Shown here: one piece after another, positions 57,086 to 64,000 of the stretch
Position numbering within the stretch: the first letter of the stretch is position 1
Layout of the letters: each line of letters opens with the position of its first letter
Assembly (NCBI GenBank): GCA_949373085.1
Contig: CASICJ010000025.1
Location: forward strand, 41,027 to 105,026
Direction: 5' to 3'
DNA: 64,000 nucleotides
Source of the DNA: an uncultured Verrucomicrobiales bacterium
GTDB taxonomy: Bacteria > Verrucomicrobiota > Verrucomicrobiia > Verrucomicrobiales > Akkermansiaceae
Translations under genes and position numbers: made by a program
The notes under the pieces: model-generated
Databases searched by the model: none
Told to the model about the DNA's origin: nothing
What the model saw: only the letters and a program-made list of their open reading frames with translations

Positions 57086-58168
57086 CTACCTGAGAAATTT
57101 TGGTAGCTCTAGGTCAAGCGCATCAAAAAGGTCTTGCATGGTTTCCTGAGTTTCGTTCCCCATATTTGAAATTCGGAAGGTTTTACCCTTGATCTTTCCG
57201 TAACCCCCGTTGATGGCAAACCCATGCTCCGTAATGACTGATTTGATCCAGCCGGCTTGATCAAGATTATCTGGTGTGATGAAGCAGGATAGGGAGCGTG
57301 AGCGGAAGCCTTCTGGAGGAAGAAGCTCAAAATTGTGTTTTGCGCCCCATTCGTGGACCATCGCATTGTTGGCAAGATGACGTTCAAAGCGATTTTCAAG
57401 TCCCTCTTCAAGCATTACACCAACTCTTTCGCGGAGGGCATAAAGATGGGGGATGGACGGAGTTGAAGGAGTGTTGTCCTTTGCGTCGTTCTTAGCAAAT
57501 TCACAAAAGTCGAAGTAGTAGCCACGGTCGTCCATGCCAGCTGCGCGCTCCAGAGCCGCGTCCGATGTAACGAATACAGCCAAGCCTGGAGGAAGAGCAA
57601 TCGCCTTTTGAACCCCGGCTAGAAGAACATCAATAGCAAGCCCGTCGAAGTTGATAGGCATGGCAGAGAGAGAAGAGACCGTATCGACGACTAAAATCAC
57701 ATCGTCGAAGGATTGAACAATATCAGAGATCTCTTTGAGAGGATTTAGGACGCCGGTCGAGGTTTCGTTGTGAACCAAAGTTACCGTATCGAAACCGCCG
57801 GTTGCTAACTTTTCGCGAACGGTTTCAGGATCGATTGGTTGACCCCATTCGACCTGAATCTTTTCCGCCTCCTTGCCACAACTTTGGGCGACGCCATACC
57901 ACTTATCCGAAAACGCACCGCAGCAAAGGTTAAGGACCTTTTTTTTGACTAAATTGCGAATACAACCTTCCATAATTCCCCAAGCTGAAGAGGTAGAGAA
58001 GAAGACTGGGCGGGTCGTGCCGACAACTTTCTTGATTCCGGGTTGAATCGACGAATAGAGTTCTTCGAAATCCTTACCACGGTGCCCTATTGCTGGGCCT
58101 GCCATCGCGGCGTAAGTTTCAGGAGCAACATCCACGGGACCTGGAATAAACAGCTTTGGTTTGGACAT
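57086..58168 (-). CDS. Class V aminotransferase (serine-glyoxylate/alanine-glyoxylate-like)
   Basis: A 360-residue PLP enzyme starting M-S-K-P-K-L-F-I-P-G-P-V. The PLP-binding Lys is K188 (A-G-V-Q-K-A-I-A) and the Asp binding the pyridine nitrogen is D162 (V-V-D-T-V-S-S). N-E-T-S-T-G near 134 matches the family. Members transaminate serine, alanine, phosphoserine or aspartate with glyoxylate or 2-oxoglutarate; the V-A-P-E-T and H-R-G-K-D-F motifs favour the archaeal-type phosphoserine/serine-glyoxylate branch. The exact substrate is open. Divergent from the deacetylase gene. Confidence 0.87.
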   Translation of the reverse strand: MSKPKLFIPGPVDVAPETYAAMAGPAIGHRGKDFEELYSSIQPGIKKVVGTTRPVFFSTSSAWGIMEGCIRNLVKKKVLNLCCGAFSDKWYGVAQSCGKEAEKIQVEWGQPIDPETVREKLATGGFDTVTLVHNETSTGVLNPLKEISDIVQSFDDVILVVDTVSSLSAMPINFDGLAIDVLLAGVQKAIALPPGLAVFVTSDAALERAAGMDDRGYYFDFCEFAKNDAKDNTPSTPSIPHLYALRERVGVMLEEGLENRFERHLANNAMVHEWGAKHNFELLPPEGFRSRSLSCFITPDNLDQAGWIKSVITEHGFAINGGYGKIKGKTFRISNMGNETQETMQDLFDALDLELPKFLR

Positions 58169-58334
58169 GGTACGGGAAATTGGACCCTGAATTGGGATCT
58201 GTCGAGCGGTTTTGAGGATTGAAATGAGATTGTGCAGTCAATGCGTCACTGAAACGATTGAGCCTTAGATGATAGATTGTTAGGAAATGCGTGACATTTG
58301 ATGATTCCGTAATAATAATCACCTTTAGAAACGC

Positions 58335-59177
58335 ATGAAGAGACGGAAAATTCTAACGCTGAGTTCAGGGACACTGATCGCGCTTCCTGCCTGTTCAAGC
58401 AAGAAGGGTGACGAGGGCTCTAAGGTTGGAAAACATGGTGCTTCATCGTCCCGATTCGGAAACCAGCCAGTAAGACTTGGGGCAAATACTCAATACCGCC
58501 CTCCGGCATACGTAAATAAGGGGTTAAGAAATCCCAATATGAACCTGCCGACCCAATTCAGTGGTAAAAGCGTGACGCACTCTCGCGGTTTGTCCAATCA
58601 GCCTTATGTGGCTATGACATTTGATGATGGTCCTCACCCCAAGAATACTCCTCGGCTGCTCGACATCCTGCGGACCCGCAATATCAAAGCTACTTTTTAC
58701 GTAATTGGTAGCAATGTAGATCGCTACCCCCATATCGTTCGACGAATCGTGGCCGAGGGACATGAGATTGGAAACCACACCTATACGCACCGTAAATTAA
58801 CCGCTCTCAGCAACTCCGAATTACGCAGTGAAATGCGCCGAACCGAAGATGCGATCGTTCGTGCCGCTGCGGTTAAACCCCGTACGATGCGTCCGCCCTA
58901 TGGCGCACTCTTACAACGCCAGCGGAGCTTGGTTTTTTCTGATTTCACCTACCCTACGATCATGTGGTCGGTAGATCCAAACGATTGGAAGCGACCCGGA
59001 CCATCAGTGGTGCGCTCGCGAATCTTGAGAGGGGCTCATAATGGTGCGATTATTTTGGCGCACGATCTCCATGCTCCAACGATTGATGCGATGCCTGGCA
59101 CCTTTGACGATCTTCTTTCAAAAGGCTACCAATTTATAACTGTTTCACAACTCCTTGCCCTGAAAGGACAAGCTTAG
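58335..59177 (+). CDS. Polysaccharide deacetylase (NodB domain) lipoprotein
   Basis: A 280-residue protein. The lipobox L-P-A-C (C20) follows a short signal, so it is probably a lipoprotein. The NodB domain shows M-T-F-D-D-G-P-H (about 94-101; the first Asp is the base, the second a metal ligand), G-N-H-T-Y-T-H near 145-151 (His metal ligands), R-P-P-Y-G near 197 and L-A-H-D-L-H near 250. It removes N-acetyl groups from chitin-like or peptidoglycan sugars at the cell surface. A single gene with the GTPase gene 38 bases downstream. Confidence 0.9.
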   Translation: MKRRKILTLSSGTLIALPACSSKKGDEGSKVGKHGASSSRFGNQPVRLGANTQYRPPAYVNKGLRNPNMNLPTQFSGKSVTHSRGLSNQPYVAMTFDDGPHPKNTPRLLDILRTRNIKATFYVIGSNVDRYPHIVRRIVAEGHEIGNHTYTHRKLTALSNSELRSEMRRTEDAIVRAAAVKPRTMRPPYGALLQRQRSLVFSDFTYPTIMWSVDPNDWKRPGPSVVRSRILRGAHNGAIILAHDLHAPTIDAMPGTFDDLLSKGYQFITVSQLLALKGQA

Positions 59178-59215
59178 GGGCTGGTTGTTGATTGATCTCC
59201 TAATAATCTTCATCC

Positions 59216-60931
59216 ATGTTTGGCAAACGCTATTTTGCGATCAGGGAGCGCCTTGCTGAGGTGGTATTAGGGGTTGGTCAGCTTGCTCGTGAATGTGGCG
59301 GCGAGATTCTAGATCCTGTTACTGACGGGAGTTTTTTAAAAGATCTCCGAAAGCCCTTTCTTTTTGTTGTCTGCGGTGAAATTAACGCTGGGAAATCGGC
59401 CCTAATCAATGCGCTTTTCGGTAATGAAATTTGCGAGGTTGATGCTCTTCCTAAGACTAAACAGCTTCAGTGGTATCGGTATGGAGAGAAAGCGGGCTCA
59501 ACGGAGAAGAGATCAATGCTAATACAAAATCTCCGCCCTTTGGGCTTCCTTCGTGATTTCGAAGTGGTTGATACTCCAGGTTCCAATGCCTCAATCGAAG
59601 GAAATCTGGAGGAGATCGAACGTTTTCTGCCGGTCGCAGATCTCTTGTTATTCGTTTTCCCCGTCGGCAACCCATGGTGTGCTGACACATGGCAATTGGT
59701 TGCGCGACTTCCAGAAGAGCAATTAGTTAAAGTAGGGTTTGTTCTTCAGCAAAGTGATTTAAGAGGAGAAGAGGATCTTAAGGTGATTTCAGGTCATATG
59801 AAGACTTTGGGGGAACAGAAGACTGGAAGGATTCCCGAGATCTTCCCTGTTTCCGCCAAATTGGTAATGGAAGCTAGGAAGAACGATCCTCCGTTGTCCC
59901 ATATGCTGAGGAAAAGTGGGTTGACGGCGCTTAATGACTTTATTTCCTCGAAGGTCTCTCATGATCCGAATCGGCGCAAATTTCACCAAGAGGTAAGTAA
60001 TGCAGCGCAAGAAGTTTTAAAGAAAATTGAGGGACGGATTGAAGAGCGAAGTGATTCGCTCGATAGTGATCAGCGTTTTTTGGCAGAATTAGAAAACGAA
60101 GTAGATCTTCGTCGTGAAGGACAGGCCATTTCTTTACTCGAACGTTTAGGTGGGATGGGTGATGTCTTTTTTCGACAAGGGCAAATTGCGACTCGCGATT
60201 TAGGCCGGAGGATGTCGATTACTCGGTGCTTGATGTCACTTTTTCAACAGGAGAAATTACCTTCTAAAATCGAGCGGGATTTAATTACAGCAGTGAAGGA
60301 GGCTGTCGAAAAACAGGCAGAGGTTGATGGCGTTGAGTTGGTAAAGAGCTGTCGGAATCATTGGAAAACTGTAGAGCCTCGCATCCAGGAGAATCTCGGG
60401 ATCAATCCTCCTAACTTTGAGAAAGAAACAGAATCTCTTGCGGGAACCCGAAAGCGTTTTATGCGCCGCTTAGGGCGTTCAGCTAAGCAAGCGGTAGCGC
60501 AGCTTAAAATCAGAGGAATAATCGATCTTAAGATAGATAGTCGCCGAATAGTCCTGCGTCGGTATACGACTCTTTTTTTACTTTTGTACACGATTGCTGG
60601 GGTTTTAGGTGGTTTAAACGTAGCGACTTGGCCTTGGATATTTATGACGATGGCAACCGGGACTCTCGGGATCGCTGCGATTTACTCGAAAATCTCACGA
60701 AAAGCGCTTTGCCGCGACTTTATGGAAGGGTTTAAAGACTTGCGACACACCTTCGCTGATTCTCTTGCAAGCGACTACAAAGACGGTGTTCGCGAATTCT
60801 ATCTTGAATATGGTGGGCTTTTCGAGATCGTTCGAAGGCGGATCGCTGACCAAAAGCTTCTTCTTGAGCCACGGAAAGAACGGTGGAACGATCTTTTTCT
60901 CGAGCTCAAGGCGGTCGATCAAGACCTCTAA
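59216..60931 (+). CDS. Dynamin-like GTPase
   Basis: A 571-residue protein with a GTPase domain: P-loop G-E-I-N-A-G-K-S (54-61), switch II D-T-P-G near 121-124, and Q-Q-S-D near 185 in the place of N-K-x-D. The long helical stalk (about 255-430) is followed by a hydrophobic pair of helices near 460-495 and a C-terminal helical region. This is the layout of bacterial dynamin-like proteins, which remodel or protect membranes. In E. coli-type and other members the G4 motif also varies. It lies 10 bases before pdhA, but the functional link is unclear. Confidence 0.82.
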   Translation: MFGKRYFAIRERLAEVVLGVGQLARECGGEILDPVTDGSFLKDLRKPFLFVVCGEINAGKSALINALFGNEICEVDALPKTKQLQWYRYGEKAGSTEKRSMLIQNLRPLGFLRDFEVVDTPGSNASIEGNLEEIERFLPVADLLLFVFPVGNPWCADTWQLVARLPEEQLVKVGFVLQQSDLRGEEDLKVISGHMKTLGEQKTGRIPEIFPVSAKLVMEARKNDPPLSHMLRKSGLTALNDFISSKVSHDPNRRKFHQEVSNAAQEVLKKIEGRIEERSDSLDSDQRFLAELENEVDLRREGQAISLLERLGGMGDVFFRQGQIATRDLGRRMSITRCLMSLFQQEKLPSKIERDLITAVKEAVEKQAEVDGVELVKSCRNHWKTVEPRIQENLGINPPNFEKETESLAGTRKRFMRRLGRSAKQAVAQLKIRGIIDLKIDSRRIVLRRYTTLFLLLYTIAGVLGGLNVATWPWIFMTMATGTLGIAAIYSKISRKALCRDFMEGFKDLRHTFADSLASDYKDGVREFYLEYGGLFEIVRRRIADQKLLLEPRKERWNDLFLELKAVDQDL

Positions 60932-60941
60932 TCTTCACACA

Positions 60942-61964
60942 ATGGAATCTTCATCTGCATCAGGATCAATTACATCAAGTAGCATTGATGCTGATTTAAT
61001 TCGGCGGACCCTGAGGGTTATGATTACCTCTAGGACCCTAGAGTCCAAGCTTTCGAGTCTCTATAAAGCAGGTAAGATTGTAGGTGGTGTTTATCTTGGA
61101 ACAGGGCAGGAGGCCTTTTCAGCTTCACTTGGTTGCTGTCTTGATCAGGAGAAGGATATATTCGCGCCCCTCATTCGTGATCAAGCTGGACGAACTGGTT
61201 TTGGTGAGCCACTTATTGAAGCGACTCGCACCTATCTTGGCTCCGCTCTTGGCCCAATGCGTGGTCGCGATGGTAACATCCATCGTGGGCGTCCGGCTGA
61301 ACGTCGGCCAGCAATGATCAGTCATCTCGGAACTTCGGTATCTGTCGTAGCTGGTATGCTTATGGCACGACGTATGAAAGGGGAAATGCTCGAGGTCGTT
61401 GGTGCGACTTGTGTTGGCGATGGGGCGACTTCCACTGGAGCCTTTCATGAAGGCCTCAATTTGGCGGCAGTAGAGAAACTTCCGATCGTAGTTTTAGTTG
61501 CTGATAATCAATTTGCCTACTCCACTCCTCGAGAGAGACAATTTGCATGTGAAAATCTCGTCGATCGTGCCCGGGGCTATGGCGTTACCGGGAGAGAGGT
61601 CGATGCCACTAACCTTCTTGAGTGCCTCGCCGTTGTCCACGAGGCCGTTAAAGCGGCTCGCGCAGGCGAAGGTCCGCAGATGGTTGTTGGAAAGCTTCTT
61701 CGATTGTGCGGACATGGTGAGCACGATGATGCCTCTTACGTCGCGCCCGATTTAAAAGATTCGAAACTTGGACGTGATTGCTTGGAGATTGGGATTCAGC
61801 AGGTAGTAAAAAAGGGGTTAGCCACTTCTAATGAAATTGACCTTTGGAAAAAAGAGGCCGCTGAAGAGGTCCAACAGGCGGTTGCCAATGCTCAAACCGA
61901 CCCTGGACCTGATCCATATCAAGACGACTGGCAGGCATTTTCATCGAAAGGAATCAACTCATGA
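60942..61964 (+). CDS. pdhA: Pyruvate dehydrogenase E1 component, alpha subunit
   Basis: A 340-residue ThDP-dependent subunit. The G-D-G-A-T-S-T-G...N motif (G159 to N189) binds magnesium and ThDP, and the phosphorylation-loop region is present (H-G-E-H-D-D near 253). It decarboxylates pyruvate (or a branched-chain 2-oxoacid) together with E1 beta. ATG at 60942 was chosen; the frame is open further upstream but overlaps the GTPase gene. The ATGA at 61961-61964 couples it to E1 beta. Sequence is intact. Confidence 0.92.
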   Translation: MESSSASGSITSSSIDADLIRRTLRVMITSRTLESKLSSLYKAGKIVGGVYLGTGQEAFSASLGCCLDQEKDIFAPLIRDQAGRTGFGEPLIEATRTYLGSALGPMRGRDGNIHRGRPAERRPAMISHLGTSVSVVAGMLMARRMKGEMLEVVGATCVGDGATSTGAFHEGLNLAAVEKLPIVVLVADNQFAYSTPRERQFACENLVDRARGYGVTGREVDATNLLECLAVVHEAVKAARAGEGPQMVVGKLLRLCGHGEHDDASYVAPDLKDSKLGRDCLEIGIQQVVKKGLATSNEIDLWKKEAAEEVQQAVANAQTDPGPDPYQDDWQAFSSKGINS

Positions 61965-62930
61965 GTGTCACTTATATCGATGCGATCCATCAGGCACAGC
62001 GGGAGTTACTCGCTGAGAGGGATGAGGTTTTCTTGTATGGTCAGGATATTGGTGGGTTTGGTGGTGCATTCAAGGCAACTAGGGGGCTTATGGAGGAGTT
62101 TCCAGGACGTGTCATGGATTCTCCAATCAGTGAAGATGCCATGGTGGGAATGGCAATTGGTGCTGCTATCAGTGGAATGCGACCTATCGTTCGAAATGCA
62201 ATTTGCCGACTTTTCCTCGATTGCCTTTAACCAAATTGCGAAATCACGCTGGGACTCATTATTATCGGACCGGGATCCCCGTTCCTATTACGGTTAGGCT
62301 ACCCTGTGGAGGCACTCCTGGATCTGGGCCATTTCACAGCCAGATGGTGGAAACCCTCTACGCCCACTATCCTGGAATTATCGTCGCCACCCCGGCGACA
62401 GTCTCCGATGCCTTTCATTTACTCAAAGAGTCAGTTGAAATTGATGATCCTGTCGTTTTCTGTGAGCATAAATTTCTCATATCGATGGTTGAAAACTACC
62501 GAGATAGATCCGGTGCCTCTTCCGCTAGGGATGGCCCGCATCACTCGTCCAGGCAAACATGCTACTGTTGTCACTTATAGCGCGATGGTGCACGAAGCTG
62601 TTAGGGCTGCTGACCGGCTTGCAAAGGAGGGATGGGAGATTGAAGTGGTAGATTTGCGTTCCGTAAAACCCCTCGACATGGATACTGTCATTGCTTCAGT
62701 CGCGAGAACGGGTCGCCTTTTAGCGCTGTGGTGAGGGGTTTCCTTGGGGGGGGCGTCACGGCCGAGGTCGTCTCAAGAGTTGTGGCAGAAGGTTTCCATC
62801 TTCTTGATGCTGCGCCACTACGCTTGAATTCTAAAGATACTCCGATTCCCTATCACCCAGATCTGTGGGCCGCCATCGTCCCACTCCTGAATCGATCTTG
62901 GAAAAACTTCGTGAACTTCTTAATCTCTAA
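61961..62930 (+). pseudogene. pdhB: Pyruvate dehydrogenase E1 beta subunit, frameshifted
   Basis: The protein is recognisable throughout: Y-G-Q-D-I-G-G-F-G-G, then E-M-Q-F-A-D-F-S-S-I-A-F-N-Q, H-Y-Y-R-T-G, L-P-C-G-G, S-Q-M-V-E-T-L and C-E-H-K-F-L, then V-V-D-L-R-S-V-K-P-L-D and T-A-E-V-V. But the reading frame moves repeatedly: extra bases near 62190 and 62241 (A run), an extra A at 62479, a double change in the G run at 62731-62754, and a missing base near 62870. With these corrected the protein would run to the TAA at 62928-62930. Since the protein between shifts is well conserved, sequence error or very recent inactivation is likely. Branched-chain specificity is possible. Confidence 0.82.
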
Positions 62931-62935
62931 CAATC

Positions 62936-64000
62936 ATGCCACAGGTTCCTATCATCATGCCTCAGCTTGGCGAATCGATCGCCGAGGCTAGAATTATCAG
63001 GTTGAATATTGCGACGGGGGATTCAGTCGTTGGCAGACCAAGAAATTATCGAAGTTGAAACGAATAAGGCTATGATGGGAGTTACCACCCTTTGTGGAGG
63101 CACCGTTACAGAAATTCGAGCCGAAGAAGGGGGTCGACTATGCAGTCGGAAGCTTATTGGGAATCTTAGAGGCGACCGAGGAGGAGATTTCCCGGACTGG
63201 AGCCCCCACAATGGGATTGCAAGGAGAACCAAGATTATTGGACAAGGGTAAGGAAGAAAATTTGCACTTCCGGCAAACCGAGCAGAGTTACGAAGAACCG
63301 AAGTTGGTTGAGCCGAGCGTCCGTGGTCTCCCAGTTCCGGCTGGAATGAAGGGAGCTCACTACATTTCACCTCGAATGCGGGCTCGGATGGATGAGCTCG
63401 GTTTGCGCGAAGCTGATATTTCGGCAATCGCGGGAAGTGGTGCAGGTGGGCGGGTAACGGTAGAGGATCTCGAACAGTTTTTGGAATATATTTCCGATTG
63501 GCCCGAGAGTGCGGCTTCTCCGATGCGTCTTTCGGTTGCTGATGCTATGCGGCGGAGTTGGTCGCGCCCACTAGCCTCCGTTGGGCTTCCTGTCGTCCTT
63601 GATCCAGTTCTCGAACATCGTGCAAGGCAAAATCCCCAAGCCGGGTCTCACCCATCTATGTCCTGCGCGCTTTTGCGATTGCACTTTCGGAACAACCAGC
63701 AACCGCAGGATTTCTGATTGGTGAGAAAGTCGTTCACCCTCGAGCTTACGATATCGGGATTGCGGTTCAGGTAGACGATGGAGTGGTGGTTCCGGTCTTA
63801 CGTAACGTGGATCAACTTCGAGTTCCTGAGTTAGCTGAAGAATATGGACAATTGGTGAGGAAGGCTCGTAACCGAAAGCTGACGCCCGAACAGGCTCAGG
63901 GCGGAATTGCAACTGTGACTAATTTTGGAACCTTCGGACTGAAATGGGGAACCCCTATACCGCTTCCTAATGAGACCCCTAATTCTGGGGCTTGCTGCTG
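62936..64000 (+). pseudogene. pdhC: Pyruvate dehydrogenase E2 (dihydrolipoamide acyltransferase), frameshifted and cut by the window end
   Basis: It starts M-P-Q-V-P-I-I-M-P-Q-L-G-E-S-I-A-E-A-R, the lipoyl domain, whose lipoyl-Lys motif E-V-E-T-N-K-A-M near residue 45 needs an extra G at about 63032 removed. A second G insertion at 63129-63133 is followed by V-G-S-L-L-G-I. A peripheral-subunit-binding domain (S-P-R-M-R-A-R-M-D-E-L-G) lies near 63370-63480. Catalytic-domain pieces (I-G-I-A-V-Q-V-D-D-G-V-V-V-P-V-L, then T-N-F-G-T-F-G) follow, with shifts near 63645 and after about 63930. Truncated by the window end. Confidence 0.8.

Noticed and set aside
60765..60941. Extended frame before pdhA
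   Set aside because: It overlaps the GTPase gene and carries no family sequence; the ATG at 60942 fits.
61961..62930. Programmed ribosomal frameshifting in pdhB
   Set aside because: There are several shifts of both signs spread over the gene and continuing into E2, which does not fit a programmed site.

Overview
The window looks like a chromosomal segment of a free-living, probably marine or aquatic member of the PVC superphylum, most likely Verrucomicrobiota. The evidence is the combination of Planctomycete/Verrucomicrobia-type secreted cytochrome and Tat-protein pairs (DUF1501 with PSD1/DUF1549/DUF1553; DUF1552 with DUF1587/DUF1592/DUF1588/DUF1585), sulfatase, sialate O-acetylesterase-type SGNH hydrolases, a GntR/LacI hybrid regulator and sparse Shine-Dalgarno sequences. 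This is inferred from gene content only. No 16S rRNA is present.

Layout. 1-1222: nucleoside salvage (3' end of deoB, then deoD-cdd). 1236-8368: minus-strand genes for a secreted EF-hand protein, a large secreted endonuclease/phosphatase-family protein, TatD, a POT peptide transporter with a large extra domain, and FabH. 8474-14150: plus strand, a membrane/SelL-type redox fusion, pyruvate kinase, nuoB-nuoC behind a near-perfect Rex-type operator, and htpG. 14166-16586: a ligase-associated DEXH helicase on the minus strand, then tRNA-Ser(CGA). 16888-27384: a GlcD/GlcF-like FAD/Fe-S dehydrogenase, a Tat-exported Gfo/Idh/MocA protein, a DUF1501-PSD1 pair and a GntR/LacI regulator.

27517-44958 is the most interesting part: a nine-gene, 17.4 kb, tightly coupled plus-strand operon. 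It starts with the known MoxR/DUF58/BatA/VWA module and continues into a 1474-residue membrane protein with six regularly spaced helical repeats. Then come a squalene-cyclase-fold secreted protein, an SGNH hydrolase, a transglutaminase-like protein and a secreted protein with two cysteine-free thioredoxin-like segments. The gene order and overlapping stop/start codons suggest one envelope-associated chaperone/remodelling system. Its function is not known to me.

44969-54675: a second cytochrome/Tat pair (DUF1552, DUF1592) and a carbohydrate-catabolism neighbourhood (enolase-superfamily enzyme, alpha/beta hydrolase, xylose-isomerase-like enzyme, SGNH esterase). This stretch is decaying: it holds the C-terminal remnant of another DUF1552 gene, the remnant of a COG4299-type acyltransferase and a truncated sulfatase. 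54753-60931: a secreted zincin, a DUF6428 protein, rpsP, a class V aminotransferase, a NodB-type deacetylase lipoprotein and a dynamin-like GTPase.

60942-64000: a pyruvate dehydrogenase operon (E1 alpha, E1 beta, E2). E1 alpha is intact, but from about 62190 to the window end E1 beta and E2 are broken by at least eight single-base shifts, many in homopolymers, while the protein sequence between them stays well conserved. This looks more like local sequence error (for example a contig end) than old gene decay.
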